A program made the position numbers and the translations under genes. A stretch of 64,000 bases of DNA, from the NCBI RefSeq assembly GCF_002887815.1, contig NZ_PDHO01000006.1, forward strand, positions 1 through 64,000, read 5' to 3'. Positions 20,466 through 30,550 of this stretch are shown piece by piece. The notes below the pieces were generated by a model. It saw only the letters and a program-made list of their open reading frames with translations, was not told where the DNA came from and did no database searches. The stretch comes from Mycobacterium sp. ENV421 (lineage in GTDB: Bacteria > Actinomycetota > Actinomycetes > Mycobacteriales > Mycobacteriaceae). Each line of letters begins with the position of its first letter. The first letter of the stretch is position 1.

Positions 20466-21869
20466 GTGACAACCGAATCGTCGCCGACCGGTTCTGCCGG
20501 GTCATCGCTGGCCGCCCAGACCTATGCCGGCCGGATGCCGTCGCACGTCGGGGACATGGCAGTCGAAACCCACGGGATCGCGCCCATTCCGCCCGGCAAC
20601 CGGTACGGCGGCGCGCGCCGGCTGTTCACCGTGTGGTTCGCCCCGCAGGTGAACATGACGGTGGTGTTCACCGGCACGCTGGCGGTGGTGCTCGGGCTGG
20701 GCTTCTGGCTTGGACTGCTGGCGATGGTGATCGGCACGGTGATCGGGTCGCTGGCCGTCGCTTACCTGTCCACCTGGGGCCCGCGCACCGGTACCGCGCA
20801 ACTTCCCAACGCGCGCATGGCATTTGGCGGCACCGTCGGCGTGGTGGCGGTGATCCAGTGGTTGTCCTCGATCGCCTGGGACGGCCTGGTCGGGTTGTTC
20901 GGCGGTGAGGCGCTCGCCGAGTTGCTGGGCATGCCGTTCTGGTTGGCGGTGGTGATCGTGCTGGCGGCCCAGGGCGCAGTAGGGGTCTTCGGCTACGAGG
21001 TGATCCACCGGGTGCAGGCGGTGATGACGGTCGTGCTGATCGTCACCTTCGCGGTGTTCGCGTGGAAGCTGATCAGCGGTCATCAGGTGATCTCATTGCC
21101 CACCCTGGGCGGCGCCGACCTGGCCGGCGCGTTCGCGCTGGAGGTCACCATCGCGCTGAGCCTGGCGATCTCGTGGGCCAGCTACGCCTCGGACTACAGC
21201 CGGTATCTGCCCGTCACCACATCACGCACGGCGGTGTTCGGCTACACCTTCGGCGGCCTGGCGGTGGCCTACATCGCCGTGCAGGCGATCGGGGTGGCCG
21301 CGGCAGGCACGCTCACCGATCAGACTGCGCAGGGCGTGCGCGACATCATGGGCGGCGGCGTGCTGGGCGCGGTGGCACTGCTGGTGATCGCGCTGGGGTC
21401 GGTGGCCTCGAACGCGATGAACGACTACAGCGGGTCGCTGGCGTTGCAGACCGTCGGAGTGCGGGTACGCAGGCCGGTGTCCGCGGTCGTGGTGGTGTTG
21501 ATCGCGTTCGCGCTCATCATGTGGCTGCACTCCGGCGACCTGGCGTCACGCTTTCAGGGTGTGCTGTTGTTCGTCAGCTACTGGATTCCGGCGTTCGTGG
21601 CGATCGTGGCGATCGACTGGCGCTTCCGCAGCGCAGGCCGCGACGCGGTGAACCCGGCCGATGAGGTCACCCCCCGCACTGACGCCGTCGTCGCCCTTGC
21701 GGCGTTCTTCGTGGCGTTCGCGGCGGCGGTGCCGTTCATGCACACGAACCTGATCGTCGGGCCGGTGGCGACGGCTCTGCACGGCGCCGATCTGGCGTAC
21801 TTCGTGAATTTCCTTGTCGCAGCGGCGGTTTACGGCGGCTATCGGGTGATGCGAGCGCGTAGGTCCTAG
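20466..21869 (+). CDS. NCS1 nucleobase:cation symporter (cytosine/purine permease family)
   Basis: A 467-residue inner-membrane permease with about 12 hydrophobic helices, starting at GTG 20466. Family features include GNRYGGARRLFTVWFAPQVNMT near the N-terminus (first helix of the CodB/NCS1 fold), FGYEVIHRVQAVM, and SWASYASDYSRYLP in the central region. Typical substrates are cytosine, purines, allantoin or hydantoins with H+ or Na+. No catabolic deaminase gene is adjacent, so the substrate is open. It is 25 bases downstream of the ABC permease and could be co-transcribed. It converges with the MFS gene and overlaps its stop by 4 bases. Confidence 0.85.
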   Translation: MTTESSPTGSAGSSLAAQTYAGRMPSHVGDMAVETHGIAPIPPGNRYGGARRLFTVWFAPQVNMTVVFTGTLAVVLGLGFWLGLLAMVIGTVIGSLAVAYLSTWGPRTGTAQLPNARMAFGGTVGVVAVIQWLSSIAWDGLVGLFGGEALAELLGMPFWLAVVIVLAAQGAVGVFGYEVIHRVQAVMTVVLIVTFAVFAWKLISGHQVISLPTLGGADLAGAFALEVTIALSLAISWASYASDYSRYLPVTTSRTAVFGYTFGGLAVAYIAVQAIGVAAAGTLTDQTAQGVRDIMGGGVLGAVALLVIALGSVASNAMNDYSGSLALQTVGVRVRRPVSAVVVVLIAFALIMWLHSGDLASRFQGVLLFVSYWIPAFVAIVAIDWRFRSAGRDAVNPADEVTPRTDAVVALAAFFVAFAAAVPFMHTNLIVGPVATALHGADLAYFVNFLVAAAVYGGYRVMRARRS

Positions 21870-23359
21870 AGCTCGCCGGCCTCGACGGCTTCGCGGGTGT
21901 GCTGGGCGGCGGCGATGTCACGGGTGGAGAACCCGATGCCCAGCGCGGCCACCCCCACCAGCACGGCGATGCCGGCCACCCACAGCAGCGAGTAGGTATA
22001 CCCCTGGCCCAGCGCGTCGAGTTGGGCGGGCGTCATGTACTTGACCGGACCCGTCGTTCCGCCCAGGTACAGCGTTCGCGAGGTCTGCACCGCCTGGACG
22101 ATCACCAGGACCAGCGGACCGCCGAGGTTGAAGACCATCAGGGTGACCGACGAGACGGGGCCGATCTCGCGCGGCCCGACTCCGGCCAGGGTGCACAGCG
22201 GCAAGATCACCGAGATGATCCCGATGCCCAGACCGCCGACGACGATCGGGACGAACAGGTCGGGGAAGTACGGAATCGACCGATTCAACGTCGACCCGTA
22301 GAGCATGGCCGCCAGCACGAGCAGACCACCGCCGAGGATCACCCACCGCGGCGCGATCCGCAGCGCCAGTTTGGTGGCGGCGACGTTGCCCACCACGAAC
22401 GCCGCCGCGAACGGCATGAAGCAGATCCCGGCGCGCAACGGCGAGTACCCGAGCACATCCTGAACCAGCAGACCGATCATCACGCTCAGCGTCAACATCA
22501 CGCCGCCGGCCATGAAGTACGCCGCGAAGGATGCGACACGGCTGCGATTGTCGAATATCGAGAACGGCACCAGCGGGTTGTCGGCGCCGCGCTCGACGAT
22601 CAGGAAGGAGATGAAGAACACCGCCGCGGCCACGCCCGCACCGATGACCCACGGATCGATCCACCCGCGCGGCGGGCCCTGGGTGAAGACCAGCACGGCC
22701 GAGGTACACGCCAGGGTGGCCAGCAGCGCGCCGGTGATGTCGAGCTTGAGTCTCTCGTGCCGGGTCTCCTCGAGCCGGGTCAGACCCACGATGATGATGA
22801 AGATTCCGATCGGCACATTGACCAGAAAGGCCAGCCGCCAGGACAAGCCGGTCACCGCACCGCCGGCGACGAGGCCGAGAACGGATCCGAGTCCCTGCAT
22901 GGCGGCCGAGACGGCCAATGCCTGATTGCGGGCATGTCCGACGGCGTACGTGGTGGCGATCAGCGCCAGACCTGTCGGGGCGGCCACCGCGGCGCCCATC
23001 CCCTGCACGGCGCGCGCCACGATCAGCGTCCACTGGTCGTTGGCCAGGCCGCACGCCAGTGAGGCGATGGTGAACACGCCGACGCCGGAGATGAACGCGC
23101 GTTTGTGGCCGACGGCGTCGCCGACGCGACCGCCGAGCAGCAGCAGGCCGCCGAAGGCCAACACGTAGGCGGTGATCACCCAGCTCTTGGAGGCATCCGA
23201 CAAGCCCAGCTCGGCCTGCATCCGCGGCAGCGCGACGATCACGATCGTGCCGTCCAGCGTGGACATCAGCTGCATACCGGTGATCGCGACGATCGCCAGC
23301 CCCAGCACTCTGGAGGACAGCGGTCTGGTGGTCGGCTGACGACCACTCACACCAGACAT
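21866..23359 (-). CDS. MFS efflux transporter, EfpA-like paralogue
   Basis: A 497-residue drug:H+ antiporter of the DHA2 (14-helix) group. Motif A is GGRVGDAVGHKRAF (about 77-90), motif B is VARAVQGMGAAVAAPTGLAL (about 116-135) and motif C-like GLVAGGAVTGLSWRLAFLVNVPIG follows. The sequence parallels the neighbouring efpA product throughout, including the C-terminal RTLYLGGTTGPVK segment, so the two arose by duplication. It probably exports toxic or lipid-like compounds. It lies 52 bases downstream of efpA on the same strand, so co-transcription is likely. Confidence 0.88.
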   Translation of the reverse strand: MSGVSGRQPTTRPLSSRVLGLAIVAITGMQLMSTLDGTIVIVALPRMQAELGLSDASKSWVITAYVLAFGGLLLLGGRVGDAVGHKRAFISGVGVFTIASLACGLANDQWTLIVARAVQGMGAAVAAPTGLALIATTYAVGHARNQALAVSAAMQGLGSVLGLVAGGAVTGLSWRLAFLVNVPIGIFIIIVGLTRLEETRHERLKLDITGALLATLACTSAVLVFTQGPPRGWIDPWVIGAGVAAAVFFISFLIVERGADNPLVPFSIFDNRSRVASFAAYFMAGGVMLTLSVMIGLLVQDVLGYSPLRAGICFMPFAAAFVVGNVAATKLALRIAPRWVILGGGLLVLAAMLYGSTLNRSIPYFPDLFVPIVVGGLGIGIISVILPLCTLAGVGPREIGPVSSVTLMVFNLGGPLVLVIVQAVQTSRTLYLGGTTGPVKYMTPAQLDALGQGYTYSLLWVAGIAVLVGVAALGIGFSTRDIAAAQHTREAVEAGEL

Positions 23360-23411
23360 GGGTGACTACCCTACTGGCCGCCGCGGCGGTCGTCGGTGAG
23401 CCCTCGCGGAG

Positions 23412-24980
23412 TTACAGCTCTCCCGCGTCGATCGCGTCCTTGACTTCCTGGGCGTGCGCGACCTGCGCGGCGGTGTAGCCGATGAACAGCGCGACAGCCC
23501 CCACGATCACCGCGACGGCGGCGACCCACAGCAGGCCGTAGGTGTAGCCCTGATCCAGGGCGTGCAGCTGCGCCTCGTTCATCTTCTTCACCGGACCGGT
23601 GGTGCCGCCCAAGTACAGGGTGCGCGAGGTGATCACGGCCTGGATGATGGCGAGCACGACGGGTCCGCCGAGGTTCTGCAGCATCAGCGCGATCGCCGAC
23701 ACCGGGCCGATCTGGTCGAAGCCGACACCCGCGATGGCCGACACGGTCAGCGGCACGACGATCATGCCGATGCCGAAGCCGCCGACGGTGATCGGCAGGA
23801 CCAGGTTCGGGAAGTACGGGATGCCGCCGTTGAGCGTGGAGCCGTAGATCATCGCGGCCAGCACCAGCACGCCACCGGCGATCACCAGGATCCGCGGCGG
23901 GAAACGGGACACCAACTGCGAGGATGCGCCGAGGCCGATGCCGAGGGCGATCACGAACGGGATGAAGCCGATCCCGGCCTTCAGTGCGCTGTAGCCCATG
24001 ATGTCCTGCACGTACAGGCCGATCAGCACCGTCAGCGTGAACATCACGCCGCCGGCCAGGAACACCGCGGCGAACGTCGCCAGCCGGTTGCGGTCACGGA
24101 ACAGGGCGAACGGCACCACGGGGTTGACCGCGCGACGCTCGACGAACGCGAAGGCGACGAAGGCCAGTACGGCCGCCAGGCCCGAGGCCAGGGTGATGGG
24201 CGACTGCCATCCGTTCTCGGGCGCCTGGGCGAAGCCGAAGACCGCCGCGGTACAACCCACGGTCGCCAGCAGCGCACCGGCGGCGTCCATCTTCATGCGC
24301 TCACGGTGGGTCTCGCGCAGGGTCTTGCGAGCCAGGTAGATCATCAGCAGGCCGATCGGCACGTTCACCAGGAACGCCAGCCGCCAGGACACCTCGACCA
24401 GCGCGCCGCCGACCACCAGGCCCATCACCGAGCCGATGCCCGTCATCGCGGCGAACACCGCGGTCGCCGCGTTGCGCGCCGGCCCCTTCGGGAATGTGGT
24501 GGCCACCAGGGCCAGACCGGTCGGTGAGGCGATCGCGGCACCGACACCTTGGAGCAGCCGTGCGATCACCAGCGTCGCCTCGTCCCACGCGACGCCGCAC
24601 AGGACCGACGCAATGGTGAACAGCGCGACGCCGACGATGAAGGTGCGCTTACGGCCGATGGTGTCGCCGAGTCGGCCGCCGAGCAGCATCAGCCCGCCGA
24701 ACGTCAGCACATAAGCGGTGATGACCCAGCTACGGCCGGCATCGGACAACGCCAACTCGTCCTGGATCTTGGGCAGCGCGACGATAGCGACAGTGCTGTC
24801 CATCGTGGCCAGCAGCTGCATGCCGCCGATGGCGGTCACCGCGGCGAAGAACCGCCGAGACGGCAACCAGCTCGGGATGTACTTGTTGGTCTTCGCCAGT
24901 GCTGCCGGCTCGAGGCGCATCGGGACCGCGCGCTCAGAACTGTTGGCGGTCGCCCGCGCAGCGTCGTTGAGGGCCGTCAT
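23412..24980 (-). CDS. efpA: MFS efflux pump EfpA
   Basis: A 522-residue DHA2-type (14-helix) transporter orthologous by sequence and position to M. tuberculosis EfpA (Rv2846c, next to cysG). EfpA is a drug and lipid efflux pump induced by isoniazid. Motif A is GGRLGDTIGRKRTF and motif B IARLLQGVGAAIASPTGLAL. An N-terminal cytosolic extension of about 40 residues precedes the first helix. The 33-base gap to cysG (24981-25013) is A/T-rich on the coding strand (CTTTAAAGAATCCTTAAG) and could hold a promoter or part of one. Confidence 0.92.
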   Translation of the reverse strand: MTALNDAARATANSSERAVPMRLEPAALAKTNKYIPSWLPSRRFFAAVTAIGGMQLLATMDSTVAIVALPKIQDELALSDAGRSWVITAYVLTFGGLMLLGGRLGDTIGRKRTFIVGVALFTIASVLCGVAWDEATLVIARLLQGVGAAIASPTGLALVATTFPKGPARNAATAVFAAMTGIGSVMGLVVGGALVEVSWRLAFLVNVPIGLLMIYLARKTLRETHRERMKMDAAGALLATVGCTAAVFGFAQAPENGWQSPITLASGLAAVLAFVAFAFVERRAVNPVVPFALFRDRNRLATFAAVFLAGGVMFTLTVLIGLYVQDIMGYSALKAGIGFIPFVIALGIGLGASSQLVSRFPPRILVIAGGVLVLAAMIYGSTLNGGIPYFPNLVLPITVGGFGIGMIVVPLTVSAIAGVGFDQIGPVSAIALMLQNLGGPVVLAIIQAVITSRTLYLGGTTGPVKKMNEAQLHALDQGYTYGLLWVAAVAVIVGAVALFIGYTAAQVAHAQEVKDAIDAGEL

Positions 24981-25013
24981 ACCGAGCTACCCTACAGTAA
25001 TCTTAAGGATTCT

Positions 25014-26237
25014 TTAAAGGCCGAACGCCCCGGGAAGGCCCGCGACGGGGCCGATCACGATGATTGCCGGGGGCCTAATACCGTCGGCTCGAATCCGATC
25101 AGGCGCATCGCGCAGTGTGGTCCGGAGTATGCGTTCGGCGGCGGTGGTGCCGTGTTGCACCACCAATACCGGTGTTTCCGCAGGTCGGCCGCCCGACATC
25201 AATTCCTGGGCAAACAATTCGATGCGTTCGACGGCCATCAACAAAACCAGCGTTCCCGACAATTGCGCCAGCGCATTCCAATTCACTAACGATTCCGGAT
25301 GGTCGGGTGCCAAATGCCCGCTGACCACCACGAATTCGTGATTGACCGCGCGATGAGTAACAGGAACACCGGCCATCGCCGGCACCGATATGGCACTGGT
25401 CACACCGGGTACGACGGTGACCGGGATGCCGGCCTCCGCGCAGGCCAGAACTTCTTCGTATCCGCGGGCGAACACGAACGGGTCGCCGCCCTTGAAGCGC
25501 ACCACGAACCGCCCCTCCCGGGCGCGGTCTATAAGAATTTTGTTTATCGCTTCCTGAGCCATCGCCCGGCCATACGGGATCTTCGCGGCATCGATGACCT
25601 CGACGTGCGGTCCGAGCTCGGCGAGCAGTTCCGGTGGCGCCAACCGGTCGGCGACGACGACGTCGGCGCGGGCCAGCAGCCGCCGGCCACGCACGGTGAT
25701 CAGCTCGGGGTCGCCGGGACCGCCCCCGACCAGGGCGACGCTGCCGGGCGTGACGTCGTCCGGAGCCTCGGCGGTGATCAGTCCCTGCTGGAAGGCTTCG
25801 CGGATGGCGGTGCGGATCGCCGCCGACCGGCGGTGCTCCCCACCGGCGAGCACACCCACCAGGAGCCCGTCGTGGTCGAACGAGGCCGGGGTGACCGCGC
25901 TGCCCTCGCGGGCGATGTCAGCGCGCACACAGAAAATCTGCCGACGGTCGGCCTCGGCGACGATGGCGGCGTTGACGGCCGGGTCGTCGGTCGCGGCGAT
26001 GGCGTACCAGGCGCCCTCGAGGTCGCCGTCGCGGTAGTCCCGCAATTCCAGCGTGATGCCGGGGTTGGTGGTGGTCAGTACCTCGACAGCCGGTGTCGCG
26101 GCCCGGGTGATCACGTGCACATCGGCATCGCGGGCCATCAGGAGCGGAATCCGCCGTTGGGCCACTGTCCCGCCGCCGACCACGACGACCTTCTTGCCGC
26201 CCAGGCGTAAGCCGACGAGGTAGGCGTTCTCGGTCAC
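25014..26237 (-). CDS. cysG: Uroporphyrinogen-III C-methyltransferase / siroheme synthase CysG
   Basis: A 407-residue enzyme combining precorrin-2 dehydrogenase and SUMT activities for siroheme and cobalamin synthesis. The N-terminal NAD-binding segment is KKVVVVGGGTVAQRR (about 15-29). The C-terminal SUMT part begins VALVGGGPGDPELITVRG (about 167-184) and includes VVADRLAPPELL, VRFKGGDPFVFARG and VPGVTSAISVPA. The middle domain is shorter than in enterobacterial CysG (457 residues), as in M. tuberculosis Rv2847c. It overlaps cobB by 4 bases (ATGA), placing it in the cob transcript. Confidence 0.93.
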   Translation of the reverse strand: MTENAYLVGLRLGGKKVVVVGGGTVAQRRIPLLMARDADVHVITRAATPAVEVLTTTNPGITLELRDYRDGDLEGAWYAIAATDDPAVNAAIVAEADRRQIFCVRADIAREGSAVTPASFDHDGLLVGVLAGGEHRRSAAIRTAIREAFQQGLITAEAPDDVTPGSVALVGGGPGDPELITVRGRRLLARADVVVADRLAPPELLAELGPHVEVIDAAKIPYGRAMAQEAINKILIDRAREGRFVVRFKGGDPFVFARGYEEVLACAEAGIPVTVVPGVTSAISVPAMAGVPVTHRAVNHEFVVVSGHLAPDHPESLVNWNALAQLSGTLVLLMAVERIELFAQELMSGGRPAETPVLVVQHGTTAAERILRTTLRDAPDRIRADGIRPPAIIVIGPVAGLPGAFGL

Positions 26238-27607
26238 CGGGGCAGCCTAGTCAAGGTTGCGTGCGCGACAAATCGAGCGACCGACTGCGGTTGGGCGACC
26301 GGGTGGGTGTGCAGATACGACGCATGCACCCCGGCGTGGACCGCACCCTCCCGAACGGGCTGGCCGGCATGGCCCCGGAACGCCCAGGCCGACTCGGGCG
26401 CGCGGATGAATTCCGCTGTGGTGCGGTGGAATTCGTGGCCGACAACGCGCTGACCCGCGGCATGCAGCGATGAGTCACACACCGCCACGGCCTCCCGGTA
26501 GCCGAGCGTCAGCCTCGGGGTGAATCGGGCGGAGCCGGCCAGTACCCCGCACATCGGATGGCCGTCCAGGTCATCCATCAGATAGGCCAGGCCGCCGCAT
26601 TCGGCCTGCACGGGTGCGTGGCCGGCCAACTCAAGGATCTGGGCGCGCAGTTCGGAGTTCGCCGACAGATCGGCCAGATGCTGCTCAGGAAAGCCGCCCG
26701 GCAGGACCATCGCCGCGGTGCGCATGGGCAGGCTGTCGGTGAGCGGATCGAATTCGACGACGTCAGCCCCGGCGGCCCGCAGCAGTTCGCGATGTTCGGC
26801 GTAGCCGAAGCTGAAGGCCTTGCCCGCGGCCATCGCGACCACCGGATGCCCCCCGTGGGGTTCGCCGACCACGTCCTCGGGTGCCCACGCCGGCGCCTGC
26901 ACCCGCGAGGCACCGAGCGCGACGACGGCGGGCAGATCGACGTGACGAGCGATCAGCTCGGTCATCGCGGCGACCGCGGCGCGGGCCTGCTCGCCGTGCT
27001 CGACGGCGGTGATCAGCCCCAGATGCCGTGACGGCACGGCCAATTCGTCACGGCGCGGAATCGCACCGAGCACCGGCACCCCGACCGCCTCGCACGCTTG
27101 GCGCAGCACCTGTTCGTGGCGGTTGGTGCCGACCCGGTTGAGAATCACCCCGCCGATGTGCACGCCGGTGTGGAACGTCGAGAAGCCTTGCAGCACCGCG
27201 GCAATACTCTGCGACTGGCCGCGGGCGTCGACCACCAGGACGACGGGGGCGCCGAGCAGTTGGGCGACGTGGGCGGTGGAGCCGCGCGCGGGTGTGACCG
27301 GATGCTCGTCGATACGGCCGTCGAAAAGGCCCATCACGCCTTCGATCACGGCGATGTCGGCATCGCTGCTGCCATGCCGGTACAGCGGGCCGATCAGCTC
27401 CTCGGGCACCAGAACGGGGTCGAGGTTGCGGCCCGGCCGGCCCGCGGCGACGGCGTGATAGCCGGGGTCGATGAAGTCCGGTCCGACTTTGAACGGGGCG
27501 ACCCGTCGGCCGGCGGCCCGCAGCGCGCCGATCAAACCCGTTGCGACGGTGGTCTTTCCGCTTCCCGACGCGGGCGCGGCGATCACCACGGCAGGAATGC
27601 TGGTCAT
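26234..27607 (-). CDS. cobB: Hydrogenobyrinic/cobyrinic acid a,c-diamide synthase
   Basis: An ATP- and glutamine-dependent amidase of aerobic cobalamin synthesis, 457 residues from the ATG at 27607 (two in-frame GTGs lie just upstream). The P-loop is APASGSGKTTVATG (about 10-23). The C-terminal class-I-like glutaminase domain has QAECGGLAYL with the nucleophilic Cys. The conserved KVGPDFIDPGYH segment binds the corrinoid. The name CobB here is the cobalamin enzyme, not the sirtuin. The gene lies 2 bases downstream of cobO and overlaps cysG, as in M. tuberculosis Rv2847c-Rv2849c. Confidence 0.94.
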   Translation of the reverse strand: MTSIPAVVIAAPASGSGKTTVATGLIGALRAAGRRVAPFKVGPDFIDPGYHAVAAGRPGRNLDPVLVPEELIGPLYRHGSSDADIAVIEGVMGLFDGRIDEHPVTPARGSTAHVAQLLGAPVVLVVDARGQSQSIAAVLQGFSTFHTGVHIGGVILNRVGTNRHEQVLRQACEAVGVPVLGAIPRRDELAVPSRHLGLITAVEHGEQARAAVAAMTELIARHVDLPAVVALGASRVQAPAWAPEDVVGEPHGGHPVVAMAAGKAFSFGYAEHRELLRAAGADVVEFDPLTDSLPMRTAAMVLPGGFPEQHLADLSANSELRAQILELAGHAPVQAECGGLAYLMDDLDGHPMCGVLAGSARFTPRLTLGYREAVAVCDSSLHAAGQRVVGHEFHRTTAEFIRAPESAWAFRGHAGQPVREGAVHAGVHASYLHTHPVAQPQSVARFVAHATLTRLPR

Positions 27608-27609
27608 GC

Positions 27610-28224
27610 TCACCACTCGATTCCGCGCTGACCCTTGCGGCCGGCGTCCATCGGGTGTTTGAGCTTGGCCATCTCGGTGACCAGGTCGGCGGCGTCGAGA
27701 AGGCGTTGCGGCGCATCACGGCCGGTGATCACGACGTGCTGACCACCCGGCCGGTCGAGGAGAACGTCGACCACCTCGTCGACGTCGATCCAGCCCCACT
27801 TGAGCGGATAGGTGAACTCGTCGAGGACATAGAAGTCGTGTCGTTGTTCGGCGAGGCGCCCGGCGATTTCGGTCCACCCTTCGGCGGCGGCCCCGGCGTG
27901 ATCGTCGGTGGAGCCGGCTTTCCGAGTCCACGACCAGCCGGAGCCCATCTTGTGCCATTCCACGGCTCCGCCGAGTCCCTGCTCGTCATGCAGCCGGCCC
28001 AGTGCGGCGAACGCCGACTCCTCGCCGACCTTCCACTTGGCGCTCTTGACGAACTGGAAGACCGCCACACTCATCCCGGCGTTCCACGCGCGCAACGCCA
28101 TTCCGAACGCCGCGGTGGATTTGCCCTTGCCGGGCCCAGTGTGCACGGCCAGCACCGGGGTGTTGCGACGGGCCCGGGTGGTCAGCCCGTCGTTCGGCAC
28201 GGTGAGCGGCTGACCCTGCGGCAT
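27610..28224 (-). CDS. cobO: Cob(I)yrinic acid a,c-diamide adenosyltransferase (CobA/CobO type)
   Basis: A 204-residue cytosolic enzyme that transfers the 5'-deoxyadenosyl group from ATP to Co(I) corrinoids. The inverted-nucleotide P-loop HTGPGKGKSTAAFG is at 28-41. VLDEFTYPLKWGWID and VITGRDAP are the family's conserved segments. It lies between the chelatase-like gene (32-base gap, with AGGTTT before the start) and cobB (2-base gap), in the minus-strand cobalamin operon. Confidence 0.94.
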   Translation of the reverse strand: MPQGQPLTVPNDGLTTRARRNTPVLAVHTGPGKGKSTAAFGMALRAWNAGMSVAVFQFVKSAKWKVGEESAFAALGRLHDEQGLGGAVEWHKMGSGWSWTRKAGSTDDHAGAAAEGWTEIAGRLAEQRHDFYVLDEFTYPLKWGWIDVDEVVDVLLDRPGGQHVVITGRDAPQRLLDAADLVTEMAKLKHPMDAGRKGQRGIEW

Positions 28225-28256
28225 GGACGTAAACCTTTCCGAACGCTAACGCAGCT

Positions 28257-30080
28257 TCAGGCGGCCCTGCGCACGGCCTGTGCCAGATAGTCTGCGCGCA
28301 GCTGCTCCAGTTGCAGCAGGGGGGCTTCCAGATTCTCGGCCAGATCGGCGGCCAACCCCAGCCGGACGTAGGACGTCTCGCAGTCCACCACCACCGCGGC
28401 GGCACCTTCCGCGACCAGCCGGCGGGCCGCGGAACGGCTGCGCCCCAGCGGGTCCGGCCCACCGGTGGCGCGGCCGTCGGTCAGAACCACCACCAGCGGG
28501 CGGCGGGTGCGGTCCCGCACTCGTTCGCGGACCACGACGTCCCGCGCCGCCAGCAGTCCTTGCGCCAGCGGCGTGGTGCCACCTGTGTCGAATCGGGTCA
28601 GCCGCCGCGAGGCGATGTGCGCCGACGTCGTGGGCGGCAATAGTTCTCGTGCGCCGTCCTGTCGGAAGGTGATGACGGCGACCTTGTCTCGGCGTTGGTA
28701 GGCGTCGCGCAGCAGCGACAGTGCCGCACCGGATACCGCCGACATCCGGTCCCGCGCGGCCATCGACCCGGAGGCGTCGACGACGAAGATCACCAGGTTG
28801 CCTTCCCGGCCGACCCGGATGGCGCGGCGGATGTCCTCGGGTTGCGGACGCAACCGGCGGTTGCCCGCGGCGGTCAGCACGGTGGCGAACAGGTGCAGAC
28901 CGTGCCCCTGCTGGGGGGAATCGGTCGCGGTGACCACGGCACCGGAGCGGTTGCGGGCCCGCGAGCGCCTACCGGGGTTGCCCTCCCCCACGCCGGGCAC
29001 GGTCAGCGCACGGGTCCGGAACGTCGCCGAGGGGGGTGCAGCCGGGCGCGGCGACGAGGACGACGTGCCTTGCGGCGCAGACGATTGCGGAGATCCTTCG
29101 CTCGGCTGCCCACCCCCTGGCGGGTCCGGCTCGGGCTCCGGTTCGGGGCCGGATTCAGGGTCGGCGGCGGCCAACGCTTCGTCGAGCTGCGCCGGGTCCA
29201 GGCCCGGGTCGTCGAACGGGTCGCGACGGCGGCGGTGGGGCAGCGCCAGTTCGGCGGCCACCCGAATGTCTTGCTGCTCAACGACTTCGGCTCCACGCCA
29301 GGCGGCGTGCGCCACCGCGGTGCGTGCGACCACCAGGTCGGCTCGCATGCCGTCGACGTCGAACGCCGCGCACAGCGCCGCGATCCGGATCAGTTCGGCA
29401 TCGGGCAGCACCACTGCGGCCACCCGCGCTCGGGCGGCGGCGATCCGGGCGGCCAGCTCGCTGTCCGCGCCCGCGTGCCGGGTGGCGAATCCGGCGGGAT
29501 CGGCTTCGTAGGCCAGCCGCTGGCGGATCACCTCGCTGCGCACCGCGACATCGCGGGAGGCGTGCACGTCGACGGTCAACCCGAACCGGTCCAAGAGTTG
29601 CGGACGCAGTTCGCCCTCTTCGGGATTCATGGTTCCGATGAGCACGAATCGCGACTCGTGGGAGTGGGAGATACCGTCGCGCTCGATGTGCACCCGGCCC
29701 ATCGCGGCGGCGTCGAGCATGATGTCGACGAGGTGGTCGTGCAGGAGGTTGACCTCGTCGACGTAGAGGACGCCACCGTGGGCGCGGGCCAGCAGGCCCG
29801 GTGAGAAGGCGTGCTCACCATCGCGCAGCACCTTCTGCAGGTCCAGCGATCCGACGACCCGGTCCTCGGTAGCGCCGATCGGCAACTCGACGAGCCGGGC
29901 ACCGGCGTCCACCTCGGCCAGGACCGCGGCCAGCGCCCGCACCGCCGTCGACTTCGCGGTGCCCTTCTCGCCGCGGATCAGCACCCCGCCGATCTCGGGG
30001 CGCACCGAACACAGGATCAGCGCCAGACGCAGCTGGTCGTGCCCGACGATCGCACTGAACGGAAAAGCGGGTGCGTTCAC
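28257..30080 (-). CDS. Magnesium/cobalt chelatase-like AAA+ and VWA protein (Rv2850c type)
   Basis: A 607-residue protein fusing a ChlI-type AAA+ ATPase (about 1-290; Walker [11 protein letters not shown], Walker [11 protein letters not shown]) to an acidic Pro-rich linker (about 295-340). A ChlD-type von Willebrand A domain (about 420-607) has the MIDAS motif VDASGSM. In chelatases these parts drive metal insertion into tetrapyrroles with a separate H subunit. The location beside cobO and cobB suggests cobalt insertion, but no CobN-like large subunit gene is in the window. It overlaps the GNAT gene upstream by 4 bases. Confidence 0.85.
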   Translation of the reverse strand: MNAPAFPFSAIVGHDQLRLALILCSVRPEIGGVLIRGEKGTAKSTAVRALAAVLAEVDAGARLVELPIGATEDRVVGSLDLQKVLRDGEHAFSPGLLARAHGGVLYVDEVNLLHDHLVDIMLDAAAMGRVHIERDGISHSHESRFVLIGTMNPEEGELRPQLLDRFGLTVDVHASRDVAVRSEVIRQRLAYEADPAGFATRHAGADSELAARIAAARARVAAVVLPDAELIRIAALCAAFDVDGMRADLVVARTAVAHAAWRGAEVVEQQDIRVAAELALPHRRRRDPFDDPGLDPAQLDEALAAADPESGPEPEPEPDPPGGGQPSEGSPQSSAPQGTSSSSPRPAAPPSATFRTRALTVPGVGEGNPGRRSRARNRSGAVVTATDSPQQGHGLHLFATVLTAAGNRRLRPQPEDIRRAIRVGREGNLVIFVVDASGSMAARDRMSAVSGAALSLLRDAYQRRDKVAVITFRQDGARELLPPTTSAHIASRRLTRFDTGGTTPLAQGLLAARDVVVRERVRDRTRRPLVVVLTDGRATGGPDPLGRSRSAARRLVAEGAAAVVVDCETSYVRLGLAADLAENLEAPLLQLEQLRADYLAQAVRRAA

Positions 30081-30550
30081 GGCTTCTCGGTCAAGATCGG
30101 TGCGGCCGGGCGCAACATCGGAACGTGTGGGATCCCGTCTTCGACGAATTCGGCCCCGTCGACCACGAATCCGTGGTTGCCGTACATGTCGACAAGGTAG
30201 GTCTGGGCGTTGATCCGGCAGGCGTGATCACCGACATCGGCCAGCGCGGCTTGCATCAGCCGGCTGGTGTGGCCCTGACCGCGGGCCGGGCGCTGGGTGC
30301 ACACCCGGCCGATGCGGAATGCCTTCTCTCCCCCGGCGTGCTCCTCCATCAGCCGCAGCGTGGCGATCACCGTGCCGTCGGGTTGCTCCAGCCAAAAATG
30401 CCGGGTCTCGGCCAGCAGGTCGCGGCCGTCGAGTTCCGGGTAGGGACAAGCCTGTTCGACGACGAACACCTCGACCCGGAGCTTCAGCAGCTCGTACAGG
30501 GTCGCCGCGTCGAGGTCCTTGGCCCAGGACCGGCGCAAGGCGACCGTCAC
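30077..30550 (-). CDS. GNAT family N-acetyltransferase (Rv2851c-like)
   Basis: A 157-residue acetyltransferase of the ElaA-like subgroup. It starts [41 protein letters not shown] and has the acetyl-CoA-binding segment [24 protein letters not shown] (motif A, Q/R-x-x-G-x-G/A). The substrate is unknown. The start overlaps the mqo stop and its stop overlaps the chelatase start (4 bases each), so mqo, this gene and the chelatase gene form a coupled run. Confidence 0.85.
   Translation of the reverse strand: MTVALRRSWAKDLDAATLYELLKLRVEVFVVEQACPYPELDGRDLLAETRHFWLEQPDGTVIATLRLMEEHAGGEKAFRIGRVCTQRPARGQGHTSRLMQAALADVGDHACRINAQTYLVDMYGNHGFVVDGAEFVEDGIPHVPMLRPAAPILTEKP

Noticed and set aside
28225..28256. 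Cobalamin riboswitch ahead of cobO or cbiM
   Set aside because: The gaps are 32 and about 97 bases, too short for a full B12 aptamer, and I saw no B12-box-like sequence.
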